From assembly GCF_004403395.1 (NCBI RefSeq), contig NZ_SOGN01000044.1, forward strand, positions 124,446 through 188,445: a stretch of 64,000 nt of DNA, written 5' to 3'. The DNA is from Cryobacterium cheniae. Its GTDB lineage: Bacteria; Actinomycetota; Actinomycetes; Actinomycetales; Microbacteriaceae. How positions within the stretch are numbered: position 1 is the stretch's first letter; each line of letters begins with the position of its first letter. A program made the translations under genes and the position numbers. The notes beneath the pieces are model-generated. The model was not told where the DNA came from. It ran no database searches and was given only the letters and a program-made list of their open reading frames with translations. Below, piece by piece: positions 37,758-46,359 of the stretch.

Positions 37758-38216
37758 ATGACGGCAGAAACCCAGCAGGGATCAGGGGACGACGATCTGG
37801 GACCGATCGATTTTCTTGCCATCGAGTTTCCACAAGGCCGTCTCACGGCTTCGGGCTTTGAGAAGCTGCTCTCTCTAGCCGACCAGGGCATCGTTGGAAT
37901 CCTGGACATGGAGTTCATCGCCAAGGATGCCGACGGCAAAAGCAAAAAGGTCGACGTCTGGCAGTTCGCAGTCCCCGCCGATGTCGACCTGGCTGCCTGG
38001 GCGGGGGCATCGTCTGGCCTGCTTGATGACTCAGACGTCGATGAGATAGCTGCGTCTATGCAGCCTGGAAGTGTCGCCGTAGTCGTGATCTACGAAAATC
38101 GTTGGGTCCTGGGTCTGGTGGATGCCTGGCGGCACGACGGCGCGAGGCTGATCGCCAATGGTGGGATACCCGCCGGCGACCTTGTGGCTGCCCTGGATGC
38201 GACTGAGCGCACCTGA
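37758..38216 (+). CDS. DUF6325-like protein
   Basis: A 152-residue acidic soluble protein (PIDFLAIEFPQGRLTASGFEKLLSLADQGIVGILDMEFI in part; AVVVIYENRWVL). It resembles the actinobacterial DUF6325 family that commonly precedes a SHOCT-domain protein, as here. GAGGAGG lies upstream of ATG 37758. Function unknown; the conserved pairing suggests the two act together. Confidence 0.7.
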   Translation: MTAETQQGSGDDDLGPIDFLAIEFPQGRLTASGFEKLLSLADQGIVGILDMEFIAKDADGKSKKVDVWQFAVPADVDLAAWAGASSGLLDDSDVDEIAASMQPGSVAVVVIYENRWVLGLVDAWRHDGARLIANGGIPAGDLVAALDATERT

Positions 38217-38277
38217 CCGACCTCAACGATTTCTTGTGACTGAACCCCGCGACGAAACCGACGACAAGGAGAGCATT

Positions 38278-38586
38278 GTGGGCCTTTTGAAGACCGCAGC
38301 TACGGCTGCTGTCGCCAGTTCCGTTCACGGACGGGTGCAGCGGCGGCAGCAAGCCCGGTGGGCTGCCCAAGACCAGTCCGCGGCGGGTGTGCCGGCCCCG
38401 GCACCGCCAGCTCAGTATGCGACGCCGGCACAGCCGCAGCAGACTTACGCCGACTCCACCCCGGCGCCGCCGGCGGGCGCGAGCGACCGACTCGCCCAGC
38501 TGAAACAGCTCGGTGAGCTGTTGTCGGCGGGACTGCTGACCACCGCTGAGTTCGAGCAGGAGAAAGCCCGCATCCTGAGCGTCTGA
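38278..38586 (+). CDS. SHOCT-domain protein
   Basis: A 102-residue protein with an N-terminal Ala-rich helix (LLKTAATAAVASSVHGRVQRRQQ), a Pro/Ala-rich middle and a C-terminal SHOCT helix pair (LAQLKQLGELLSAGLLTTAEFEQEKARIL). SHOCT motifs mediate oligomerisation. GTG 38278 has AAGGAGAG seven bases upstream. Second gene after the DUF6325-like gene. Confidence 0.8.
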   Translation: MGLLKTAATAAVASSVHGRVQRRQQARWAAQDQSAAGVPAPAPPAQYATPAQPQQTYADSTPAPPAGASDRLAQLKQLGELLSAGLLTTAEFEQEKARILSV

Positions 38587-38700
38587 AATCGCCGACAGCC
38601 GCATGAACGAGTGCGGGTCGAGCCACTACCGAATCGGCCTACCCCCCCCTCCTGAACTCGGCGTCCTCCCTCGTCGTCATTGCCGTCTCAAGACCGGCCA

Positions 38701-38756
38701 ACGACCCCAGTGAACGTCTCGACCCGAGCGTCTTGACTTCGGCCGATCCCGATCAC
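38701..38756. repeat. Island-end repeat, copy 1 (partial, ~56 bp)
   Basis: Matches the first part of the 161-bp repeat at 39178-39338 (shared ACGACCCCA and GAACGTCTCGACCC words, then ACGTCTTGAC-type sequence) in the same orientation. The match fades after about 56 bases. Confidence 0.7.
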
Positions 38757-38769
38757 TCGCAGGTGGCAC

Positions 38770-39048
38770 CCAGCCCCCCGTTGACGATCGCGACGTGCAC
38801 CACCCGTTGGAAACGCCGCTGGGACCGTCTGGGGCCATCTGAACAGTGCGGGTCTCCCAGCCATTCGGGAGGACCGCGGTCGTGACGTTGACACCCTGCG
38901 CGTAGAAACCGTGGTCCATGTGAGACTGCGACCACTCCCCCAGGTTGGCGTCGATGAGCGTCGCCAGCAGCAGGGACCCGAGGCTGTCGGTCCCGGAGAG
39001 GGCAAGCTCGACGTCGACTTCGCCGCCTGAATCGAGATGCACGGACAC
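38770..39048 (-). pseudogene. Fragment resembling a nucleotidyltransferase-type protein
   Basis: The minus strand encodes VSVHLDSGGEVDVELALSG and a block (FYAQGVNVTTAVLPNGWETR, VSNGWC) that recalls the central part of DUF6036-like nucleotidyltransferases, some of which are antitoxin-system parts. The N-terminal catalytic GS motif and the C-terminal part are absent. It lies between repeat copies 1 and 2. Family assignment is from memory and tentative. Confidence 0.4.
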
Positions 39049-39147
39049 CTCATACGCGGAGCCACCGTCACATTGCGCTCAGCGGAGGTCAGTGTTCCTG
39101 TCCCCACCTCGGCGAGGGCGGCGTTGCTTGCGGGCCAGTTTCCGCAC

Positions 39148-39180
39148 CGGGTGGGTGGGACTTGAACCCACGACCGGCGG
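39148..39180 (-). other. 3'-half tRNA remnant, left island end
   Basis: The minus strand shows a perfect T-arm (GTGGG-TTCAAGT-CCCAC) with an acceptor-like CCACCCG after it and CCGCCGGTC before it, but no 5' half. It shares CCG-CGGTC--GGGTTCAAGTCCC with tRNA-Met at 60278-60351. It directly abuts repeat copy 2 and looks like an integration scar. Confidence 0.6.
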
Positions 39181-39338
39181 TTTGCGACGACCCCATCGAA
39201 CGTCTCGACCCAAACGTCTTGACCTCGACTGATCTCGATCTGACCGGGAGTTCCCTGCAATGTCGGATCCAATTCCATCGGGACACCTCGACCTACCTAG
39301 GTCGGTCTCGACGCAATAAACGTTGAACAAACGTGCGC
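39178..39338. repeat. Island-end repeat, copy 2 (161 bp)
   Basis: Aligns without a single gap to 59888-60048; by my count about 130 of 158 compared positions agree. It contains an inverted pair CGACCTA-CC-TAGGTCG and ends in AATAAACGTTGAACAAACGTGCGC. It supplies the last codons and stop of the efflux pump gene on the minus strand. Confidence 0.9.
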
Positions 39339-40328
39339 GGCGCGGCCTTGACCGGTGAGCCGAGGTACGAGGCGCACGAGGACCACCATACCGACGAGCT
39401 CCACGAGTGTCTGGGTCACCACAGCCAGTGCGGCCAAGGAGAGGGTTTCAGGCAGCGCAAGTGCCAGCGGGAGGACTACCAGAGAATTCCGGGTGGATCC
39501 GCTGAAGACGAGCGCTCGGGTCGCCGGCACGTCCAGGTGAGCGAGTCGACTCGCGGTCAACCCGACGACGACCATGATGAGCAGGAAGGCGATGTACAGC
39601 GGGACGACCGGCAGAAGCGAGACAACCTGCGTGCCCACGGCTGCGATCTGGGATCCGATCACCACGGTCAGGGTGGTCATCATCAGCGGGACCATAAGAG
39701 CCTGCATGACGGCTTCGATCGCCCGCCCGAACCGGTGCCGACGGCACACCCATTGAACGGTGGCCGCCGCCAGCAGGGGAATCACGATCAGGCCGAGGAA
39801 CGCCTGGAGGAACGGCTCAATCGCTATCATCGACACGGTGTCCGGGCCGGCGAACAGCAGCAGGTAGCCGGGGAGCAGAACAATCTGCAGCAGCATCAGC
39901 AGAGGTGTTGCCGCCAGGAGTCGATCCCGTGCCCCGCCGGCCAGACCGGTGAACACGATCACATAGTCAACACACGGTGTCAGCAGAACGAGCAGGGCGC
40001 CGAGGAGCAGAGCCCGGTCACCGGCAACGAATCGGGACAGGCCGAACGCGACCACCGGAACGACGACGAAATTGACGGCGACCACGGTGCCCAGAAAACG
40101 GATGTCCAGAAAGGCCCGGCCGATCTGAATCATCGGCACACCGAGGAACGTGGCGAACAGAAGCAGGCCGAGCACCGGATTGATGCTCAGGGCCAGACCG
40201 GGGGCAACCGTCGGTGCAAGCCAACCGACTACACCGCCGAGCAAGATCGCAGCGAGGTACAAAGCAATCTGCCGGCGCTCCATCCACTGCATTAGTCCGA
40301 CCATCGACCAACCGTACAGCGCCCGCAC
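39297..40328 (-). CDS. ACR3/bile-acid-symporter-type efflux permease
   Basis: A 343-residue membrane protein with about ten helices (IALYLAAILLGGVVGWLA, LGLLLFATFLGVPMIQIGRAF, LLLGALLVLLTPCVDYVIVF, and later VFSGSTRNSLVVLPLALALP). The conserved Cys in LLTPCVDYV matches the essential Cys of ACR3 arsenite exporters. It probably exports arsenite or a related anion, but metal-sensor neighbours point to Cd/Pb/Zn rather than As. The start (GTG 40328) is uncertain. Its C-terminal ~12 residues are encoded by repeat copy 2, so the original end may have been replaced. Divergent from the CmtR-like gene. Confidence 0.8.
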   Translation of the reverse strand: MRALYGWSMVGLMQWMERRQIALYLAAILLGGVVGWLAPTVAPGLALSINPVLGLLLFATFLGVPMIQIGRAFLDIRFLGTVVAVNFVVVPVVAFGLSRFVAGDRALLLGALLVLLTPCVDYVIVFTGLAGGARDRLLAATPLLMLLQIVLLPGYLLLFAGPDTVSMIAIEPFLQAFLGLIVIPLLAAATVQWVCRRHRFGRAIEAVMQALMVPLMMTTLTVVIGSQIAAVGTQVVSLLPVVPLYIAFLLIMVVVGLTASRLAHLDVPATRALVFSGSTRNSLVVLPLALALPETLSLAALAVVTQTLVELVGMVVLVRLVPRLTGQGRAAHVCSTFIASRPT

Positions 40329-40411
40329 GCTCGCGTCGTCTGGGTCGATGTCCTCCCCCGGTAACGACCAACGAACGATGAAGAATCTGCATTGAGCGCT
40401 ATCATCGTCTT

Positions 40412-40798
40412 ATGGCGATCAAATCTTCAGTTCCGGCCGATGCGTGCGGGCGACTCGATCCTGCAGCTGCACTGTTCCACTCCCTCAGCGACCCGACCCG
40501 GTTGAGCATCGTGAAGCGAATGACCGGCGGCGAGGTCCGGGTCAGTGACCTTACCGGTGAGCTGGGCCTGGCCCAATCCACGGTATCGGCGCACGTTGCG
40601 TGCCTGCGTGATTGCGGCCTGGTGGAAGGCCGCATGCAGGGCCGCAGCGTGTATTACTCGCTGTCCCGTCCGGAGTTGTTTGACATGCTCGCCCAGGCCG
40701 AGGTCCTCCTCGCCGCGACCGGCAACGCGGTCAGCCTGTGCCCGAACTACGGCACCGGCAGCACCGCCGCCGCCCCGAGGGAGGAGCACGCACGATGA
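40412..40798 (+). CDS. cmtR: ArsR/SmtB-family metal sensor, CmtR-like
   Basis: A 128-residue winged-helix repressor (VSDLTGELGLAQSTVSAHVACLRDCGLVEGR). The metal-site cysteines match the CmtR pattern: Cys-x3-Cys in the recognition helix (ACLRDC) and a C-terminal Cys in SLCPNYG. CmtR senses Cd(II)/Pb(II). ATG 40412 is close behind a TATCAT -10-like word, so the mRNA may be nearly leaderless. Its stop overlaps the ATPase start (ATGA), and it diverges from the efflux permease, so it probably represses both sides. Confidence 0.85.
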   Translation: MAIKSSVPADACGRLDPAAALFHSLSDPTRLSIVKRMTGGEVRVSDLTGELGLAQSTVSAHVACLRDCGLVEGRMQGRSVYYSLSRPELFDMLAQAEVLLAATGNAVSLCPNYGTGSTAAAPREEHAR

Positions 40799-42747
40799 GT
40801 GATGCCTGTGGTTGCAGCGACGAGAAGATCGGGACCGAGGAATCCGAAGAGGAGGAGGCCGTCAGTTTCTGGCAGGTGAGCGAAGTCCGGGCGGCGGCGG
40901 CCTCCGGCGTACTTCTCCTTGCCGCGTGGATCGTCTCGCTGGCCGGTGGCCCCCAGATACTGATACTGCCGCTGGAAATCACGGCGCTGCTGGTTGCCGC
41001 GTGGACGTTCGTTCCGTCCACCCTCCGGCGGCTGTTCACTGGCAGAATCGGGGTCGGCACGCTGATGACGATCGCCGCCGCAGGTGCGGTCGCGCTCGGG
41101 CAGGTCGAGGAAGCAGCCATGCTGGCCTTCCTCTACGCGATCTCCGAAGGGCTCGAGGAATACTCCTTGGCGAAAACCCGCCGGGGTCTGCGCGCTCTGC
41201 TGGACCTGGTCCCGGCCGAGGCGACGATCCTGCGGGACGGCGCCGAGGTCACTGTCTCCCCGTCAACACTCACCCCCGGGGACCGCATGGTCGTGCGGCC
41301 CGGGGAACGTCTGGCAACCGACGGCAGGATCATTATCGGCCGCACGTCCCTGGACACCTCTGCGCTCACCGGAGAATCCGTCCCGGTCGAGGCCGGACCA
41401 GGGGCCGAAGTCTATGCCGGGTCCATCAACGGCACAGGCCCGCTCGAGGTCGAGGTCACCAGCACCGCCGAGAACAACTCGCTGGCCAGGATCGTTCAGA
41501 TCGTGGAGGCCGAGCAGTCCCGCAAGGGTCCCGGCCAGCGTCTGGCCGACTCCATCGCCAGCAAGCTGGTTCCGGGCATCCTGATCGTTGCGGTCCTCAT
41601 CATCATCTTCGGATTCATCGTCGGCGAACCACTGTTGTGGTTCGAACGTGCGCTGGTCGTCCTCGTCGCCGCCTCGCCGTGCGCCCTGGCGATCTCCGTC
41701 CCGGTGACCGTGGTCGCCTCCGTCGGCGCGGCCAGCCGCATGGGGGTGCTCATCAAGGGTGGGGGCGCCCTGGAAACCCTGGGGAAGATCCGCACCATTG
41801 CGCTGGACAAGACCGGGACCCTCACCCGCAACAAACCGGCCGTGATCGACGTCGCCACCACCGGATCCGTTTCCAGGGACTACGTCCTCGTCCTCGCGGC
41901 CGGCCTGGAATCCCGCAGCGAACACCCGCTCGCCCGCGCCATTCTGGCCGCGGCCCCGAACCGGGCGGAGATCACTGACGTGGATACCGTCCCCGGCGCC
42001 GGCCTGGTGGGCCGGCTGGACGGGCGGCGTGTGCGTCTCGGCCGTCCGGGCTGGATCGACGCGGGCGCCCTGGCCGCCGACGTCCAGCGGATGCAACAGG
42101 CAGGCGCAACCGCTGTCCTCATTGAGGACGACGGGCAGGTCATCGGAGCCATCGCAGTCCGTGACGAGCTGCGTCCCGAAACCCGGCAGGTCATCGACCG
42201 GCTGAACGCATCCGGATACACCACGGTCATGCTCACCGGCGACAACCTGATCACCGCCACCGCCTTGGCGAACGCCGCGGGCATCACCGAAGTCCATGCC
42301 GACCTCCGCCCGGAGGACAAAGCGGAAATCATCCGCACCCTCAAGGCCCGCCAGCCCACGGCCATGGTCGGCGACGGCGTCAACGACGCACCCGCCCTCG
42401 CAACCGCCGACACCGGCATCGCCATGGGCGCCATGGGCACCGACGTCGCCATCGAAACCGCCGACATCGCGCTGATGGGCGAGGACCTGAACCACCTACC
42501 CCAGGTGCTCGACCACGCGCGGAGAACCCGGAACATCATGCTCCAAAACGTGGGCCTGTCCCTGCTGCTGATCACCGTGCTCATACCCTTGGCTCTTTTC
42601 GGTACGCTCGGCTTGGCTGCCGTGGTCCTGATCCACGAACTGGCCGAAATCGTCGTGATCGCCAACGGCGTCCGGGCGGGACGACTGAGCCGCACCACCG
42701 CGCCGAGAGCCGCGCAAACCGCGCCGGCCTTGGAACCGGCTGCATGA
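40795..42747 (+). CDS. Heavy-metal-translocating P-type ATPase (Cd/Zn/Pb type)
   Basis: A 650-residue P1B ATPase without an N-terminal HMA domain but with a Cys-rich start (ACGCSDEK). Visible: TGES actuator motif, the metal-transporting SPC in LVAASPCALAISVP, phosphorylation DKTGTLTRN, the nucleotide-binding HP in SEHPLARA, and GDGVNDAPA. It exports divalent soft metals with ATP. ATG 40795 overlaps the cmtR stop and has GGGAGGAG upstream. The cmtR-ATPase pair matches the mycobacterial CmtR/CtpG arrangement (recalled). Confidence 0.9.
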   Translation: MSDACGCSDEKIGTEESEEEEAVSFWQVSEVRAAAASGVLLLAAWIVSLAGGPQILILPLEITALLVAAWTFVPSTLRRLFTGRIGVGTLMTIAAAGAVALGQVEEAAMLAFLYAISEGLEEYSLAKTRRGLRALLDLVPAEATILRDGAEVTVSPSTLTPGDRMVVRPGERLATDGRIIIGRTSLDTSALTGESVPVEAGPGAEVYAGSINGTGPLEVEVTSTAENNSLARIVQIVEAEQSRKGPGQRLADSIASKLVPGILIVAVLIIIFGFIVGEPLLWFERALVVLVAASPCALAISVPVTVVASVGAASRMGVLIKGGGALETLGKIRTIALDKTGTLTRNKPAVIDVATTGSVSRDYVLVLAAGLESRSEHPLARAILAAAPNRAEITDVDTVPGAGLVGRLDGRRVRLGRPGWIDAGALAADVQRMQQAGATAVLIEDDGQVIGAIAVRDELRPETRQVIDRLNASGYTTVMLTGDNLITATALANAAGITEVHADLRPEDKAEIIRTLKARQPTAMVGDGVNDAPALATADTGIAMGAMGTDVAIETADIALMGEDLNHLPQVLDHARRTRNIMLQNVGLSLLLITVLIPLALFGTLGLAAVVLIHELAEIVVIANGVRAGRLSRTTAPRAAQTAPALEPAA

Positions 42748-43100
42748 GCGCCGAAGCCATGCTTTCCAGCGGAGTTTCCACCGACCTGGTTGATTATTGC
42801 AGCCCTGGCCTTGACCTTCGCCGCGCAACCGGAACGGCGGCTGACTAGCGGGAGGTGACCCTCAGGGATCGCATATTTCGTTGGAGGATCACGCCGATGA
42901 CCACGAGCGTCAAGAGTGTAGCGCTGAGCCCGCGCCAGGGAGCGCGTCGTGCTCGGATCATTCCTGGACAGCTGTGTCGGTGGCCCCGCGACGGTCCTCG
43001 AAGGTCGAGATCTCGAGCTTCTCCCCGTTGCGGAAGAACGTGGGTCCGGAAGTCTGCCGCTCGCGAGTCCGGCTGCTCTCCCCCTACGCTCTGCGTTTCG

Positions 43101-43220
43101 AAGATCGTCATCCGGCTCAGTCCCGAGATCGCCGCCATCTCCATGTCCGGCTCCAGTGTCATCGTCGCGGTCAACGCGTTGCTGCTCCTGATCTGGGGGC
43201 GGAACGCAGGGGCACCATGA
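43101..43220 (+). pseudogene. C-terminal fragment of another metal P-type ATPase
   Basis: The plus strand encodes IRLSPEIAAISMSGSSVIVAVNALLLL, which matches the last transmembrane helix and end of copper-type P-type ATPases. Nothing else of such an enzyme precedes it; 42,748-43,100 has no clear gene. It overlaps the 3' end of the sensor kinase gene on the other strand. Relic of a lost second pump. Confidence 0.55.
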
Positions 43221-44301
43221 CCGTGAAGCTGGCTCCACGCGCGGTCCCTGCCGATGAGGCCGTCACGTCCCCGCCGTGTGCACGCGCTATTTCTCGGGCG
43301 ATCGTGAGACCGATCCCCGATCCGGCGGAGCGGGGGGTCTGTCCTGGCACCCGGTAGAACCGCTCGAAGACACGGTCTGTGTCTTCCGCGACCAGGCCCA
43401 CTCCCGTGTCGGTCACGACAACCTCACCACGACCGTCGGCGCCATGCGCCGTGATCGTGACGGCACCGCCCGCCGGGGTGGCGAGCAGGGCGTTGCCGAA
43501 AAGGTTGGTCAGCACCTGGGTGATCCGGTCCGGGTCCACGTGCACGAGCAGCGGCGTGTCGACGTTGAGTGTCAACGCCACGCCCGCATCGTCGAATTGC
43601 GGAGCGAGCCGGTTGGCCGTGCGACGAGCAAGATCGGCAAGGTCCGCATTAACTGGATGCAGGTCGAGTCGCTGTTCTTGAGCGCGCGACAAGCTGGACA
43701 GGTCATCGGAGAGGCGGTGCAAGCGGCGCAATTCGTCACTGAGGGAGGCAAACGTGTCGGGGCCGGCGGTGAACACGCCATCGATCAGCCCCTCGACGTA
43801 GCCGTCCAGGACGGTCAAGGGGGTTCGCATCTCATGCGCAACCTCACCGAGCAGCCGGGTGCGCCGGGACTCCGTATCGGCCAGGGCCTCAGCCAGCGTG
43901 TTGACGTCGGTGGCCAGCGCTGCCAGTTCCGGCTCGGAGGGGACGGGAACTCGACCCCCATACTTTCCGGCAGCGATCAGCTTCGTCGCGGCCCGCACCG
44001 CGTTGAGCGGGCGAAGTAGGCGCCCCGTGACTGCCGCGGCCACAAAACCTGCGGCGATGACGCTGGCCAGCACGCCGACGATCAGCGAGGTCGTGAGCGC
44101 GGACAGGAAGGCGGAGCGCACGCTGGTCGCATCCATGACCCCCATCGACATACCGGTGCCCTCACTGTCCATCATCATGCCCAGCCGGTCTTCGAACAGT
44201 CGGGGGGCAAGCAGGGAGATGGTCAGATAGGCCACCAGTCCGCCGACCACGGCAATGGCGGCATAGGAGATGAACAGGCGCAGCGAGAGACGCATCTTCA
44301 T
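43171..44301 (-). CDS. Sensor histidine kinase
   Basis: A 376-residue membrane kinase: helix 1 (~9-30), a short periplasmic loop rich in Met (MMMDSEGTGMSMGVMD), helix 2 (~65-90), HAMP (~90-145), HisKA with phospho-acceptor LGEVAHEMRTPLTVLDGY near 156, and an ATPase domain (NLFGNALLATP, DTGVGL, GSGIGLTIA). The Met-rich sensor loop suggests a soft metal such as copper (inference). It overlaps the response regulator gene by ATGA (44298-44301) and is translated after it. Confidence 0.9.
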   Translation of the reverse strand: MKMRLSLRLFISYAAIAVVGGLVAYLTISLLAPRLFEDRLGMMMDSEGTGMSMGVMDATSVRSAFLSALTTSLIVGVLASVIAAGFVAAAVTGRLLRPLNAVRAATKLIAAGKYGGRVPVPSEPELAALATDVNTLAEALADTESRRTRLLGEVAHEMRTPLTVLDGYVEGLIDGVFTAGPDTFASLSDELRRLHRLSDDLSSLSRAQEQRLDLHPVNADLADLARRTANRLAPQFDDAGVALTLNVDTPLLVHVDPDRITQVLTNLFGNALLATPAGGAVTITAHGADGRGEVVVTDTGVGLVAEDTDRVFERFYRVPGQTPRSAGSGIGLTIAREIARAHGGDVTASSAGTARGASFTVMVPLRSAPRSGAATR

Positions 44302-44990
44302 CGGGGCCCGGCCACGAACTTGTAGCCCACGCCCCGCACTGTGGCGATCAGGTGTGGATCGCCGGCATCGTCGCCGAGTCGAGCGCGCAAACTGCGGATG
44401 TGGACATCGACGACGCGCTCGTCGCCGTAAAAATCGTAGCCCCAGACTTTTTCAAGCAGTTGTGCCCGAGAGAACACTCGCCCGGGCTCGGTGGCGAGTG
44501 CGGCGAGAAGGTCGAACTCTAGGCTCGACAGCCCCACTGAGACTCCATTCGCCTCGACCTCGCGGTGAGCCGGTTTGATGGACAACCCGTCGAAACGAAG
44601 CAGGGCGTCTCCATCGGTCCGGTCCCCTCGATTGTCACGACGCAGCATCGCCTTCACTCGGGCCGTCACCTCGCGCGGGCTGAACGGCTTGGTCACATAA
44701 TCATCCGCACCCACACCCAGCCCCACGAGCTTGTCGACCTCCTCCGCCCTGGCCGTGACGAGGATCACGTACGCGTCGCTGAACCCGCGCAACTGCCGGA
44801 GGACCTCCAGCCCGTCGATCCCCGGCAGCATCACGTCCAGGAGCACGAGAACGGGAGGGTCTTTGCGGAGTGCCGCAAGCGCCTCGGTGCCGTCCGCAGC
44901 CTCCGCTACGTCATACCCTTCCGCTTCCAGGTAGCCGCGCAGGACGGTCCTGATCTGTGCCTCGTCATCAACAACCAGGACTTTCTGCAT
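44298..44990 (-). CDS. OmpR-family response regulator
   Basis: A 230-residue regulator. The receiver domain has KVLVVDDEAQI, phospho-acceptor Asp in LVLLDVMLPGIDG and Lys in VTKPFSPREV. The winged-helix output domain is ~130-228 (SLEFDLLAALATEPGRVFSRAQLLEKVWG, DVHIRSLRARLG). ATG 44990 has AAAGGGGTGAG upstream. First gene of the pair with the kinase. Likely controls the adjacent small membrane and Met-rich proteins and perhaps metal pumps. Confidence 0.92.
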   Translation of the reverse strand: MQKVLVVDDEAQIRTVLRGYLEAEGYDVAEAADGTEALAALRKDPPVLVLLDVMLPGIDGLEVLRQLRGFSDAYVILVTARAEEVDKLVGLGVGADDYVTKPFSPREVTARVKAMLRRDNRGDRTDGDALLRFDGLSIKPAHREVEANGVSVGLSSLEFDLLAALATEPGRVFSRAQLLEKVWGYDFYGDERVVDVHIRSLRARLGDDAGDPHLIATVRGVGYKFVAGPR

Positions 44991-45077
44991 CGCTCACCCC
45001 TTTCTCCTGATTATCGCCGCCCACCGGCACTGACTCCGCATTACGCCCAGAAACTCGGCGAGCGGCCCCCTCAGGCC

Positions 45078-45338
45078 CTACCCTTCGAGGACCTTCAACC
45101 GTTCTCGGTACTCCGTTTCATTCAATTCACCCTTCGCGAAGCGATCATCGAGGATTTGACGCGCTTGACTCCGCTCGCCTTCCCCTCGGCCTGCCCGAGA
45201 ACCTCCGCGCGACACACCGCGATCCGTTCCGCCCGCAAAAGACATCACGATCCAGACAACGAGAAGGATGACTGCGACGAGCATGAGCAGCCCTACCGGC
45301 CATCCCCACGCCATGTTGTAACCGTTTCCCCACATCAT
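45078..45338 (-). CDS. Small membrane protein with SHOCT domain
   Basis: An 86-residue protein: one transmembrane helix (~12-33, PVGLLMLVAVILLVVWIVM), a Gly/Arg/Ser linker and a C-terminal SHOCT motif (ARQILDDRFAKGELNETEYRERLKVL). AGGAGAA precedes the start. Such proteins often accompany metal-stress two-component systems in actinobacteria; here it lies 87 bases upstream of the regulator gene on the same strand. Confidence 0.85.
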   Translation of the reverse strand: MMWGNGYNMAWGWPVGLLMLVAVILLVVWIVMSFAGGTDRGVSRGGSRAGRGEGERSQARQILDDRFAKGELNETEYRERLKVLEG

Positions 45339-45394
45339 TTCTCCTGCTCCTTCAATTCTTGTTCACTTTTTGACATTGATACAGTCCGTGGCGG

Positions 45395-45940
45395 TCAGGT
45401 CGTTGCCATTCCCGGGCCCATTTCTGTGCCTGTGCCCATTCCGATACCCGAGTGCATACCCATTCCCGAACCCATGCCCATCCCCTCACCTGGGGTGTGG
45501 GTAGCGTTCAGCATCGTGTCGATGCGGCTCGTCATCTGGTCCACGGCTGCCGCTCTTTCATCAGATGACAGAGTGCTGTTGGAGTCGAGATTGGTTTTGA
45601 GTTCCGAGACCATTGCGTCCTTGAGTCCAGAAACCGATTTGCCCTCAGCTTCGGCTATGTCCGCGAGGGACTCACCCGACTGCAGCCGCTGCTGCAGCTC
45701 CGTCTGGCTCAGGCCGAGGGAACTCGCGACCGCGATCATGGGCGAACTCTGCCCAAATCCCCTGCCGCCCATGTGGTCAGACTGGTGATCGTCAACTGTT
45801 GACGAGTTCGTCGATGACGGCCGGGGAATCGTCCCCTCACCGGTTGAGGCCTGCGCGGCGGCAACACCCCCAGTGACAAGCGCTCCGACAAGCCCGAGTC
45901 CCGCAATACCAGCGGTCATTTTCTTCCGATTGAATGTCAT
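45395..45940 (-). CDS. Secreted protein with Met/Gly-rich tail
   Basis: A 181-residue exported protein: signal peptide (KKMTAGIAGLGLVGALVTGGVAAAQAS), a helical middle (SLGLSQTELQQRLQSGESLADIAEAEGKS) and a C-terminal tail made of Gly-Met pairs with a His (EGMGMGSGMGMHSGIGMG). Clustered Met/His tails typically bind Cu(I) or Ag(I). ATG 45940 is preferred over GTG four codons earlier. Next to the SHOCT protein and two-component system, so a periplasmic-side copper sink is a reasonable guess. Confidence 0.75.
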   Translation of the reverse strand: MTFNRKKMTAGIAGLGLVGALVTGGVAAAQASTGEGTIPRPSSTNSSTVDDHQSDHMGGRGFGQSSPMIAVASSLGLSQTELQQRLQSGESLADIAEAEGKSVSGLKDAMVSELKTNLDSNSTLSSDERAAAVDQMTSRIDTMLNATHTPGEGMGMGSGMGMHSGIGMGTGTEMGPGMATT

Positions 45941-46212
45941 CAGTCTCAGCACCTTTCACTTTCAGCCACCACGTTGGTGTCTACACACCAGCATGCAGAC
46001 CGCGCATGAAGCGCCAGCCTCCGAGAGTGTGAAGGTTCGATGAAACGCACTGACCCGGCTCCAACTGCTCCGCCCAGACCCCCACCGAAGCGGTGAATCC
46101 TGAGGGCGTGCACCAAGCTAACGACCTCAACTCACAGTGACAGGCACACCGCGGGCGATCAGTCGATGCCCCAAGTCGATTCGAGCTCGAGATCGAGATC
46201 GAGCACGTTGAG

Positions 46213-46359
46213 TCATTCAATGGCCACAACCCGAGAGTGCACTAGGGCATCCCAGACCACCCCAACCGGGTCGTGCATAAACGTTCGCGCTTCAAGTACC
46301 AGGGCGGCGGAATGCCGGTCCGACAGGAGCGCGTGGTCGGCGATTGGGAGTGCGCTCAT
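46213..46359 (-). pseudogene. 48-codon remnant of a GH15-family N-terminus
   Basis: An ORF starting at ATG 46359, overlapping the hydrolase-OsmC stop as ATGA, encodes LPIADHALLSDRHSAALV, a close match to the start of GH15 glucoamylase/trehalase-type proteins. After residue ~21 similarity ends and a different sequence (ARTFMHDPVGVVWDALVHSR) runs to a stop at 46213. The remaining ~550 residues of a GH15 enzyme are absent. The rest of 45,941-46,212 shows no gene. Confidence 0.5.

Noticed and set aside
41263-42495. 410-codon frame opposite the metal ATPase
   Set aside because: Gly/Asp/Val shadow of the ATPase gene.
42845-43174. Minus-strand frame ending in a hydrophobic helix (LSATLLTLVVIGVIL)
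   Set aside because: One hydrophobic stretch only, no start signal, and the rest is low complexity; possibly decayed coding DNA but not supportable.
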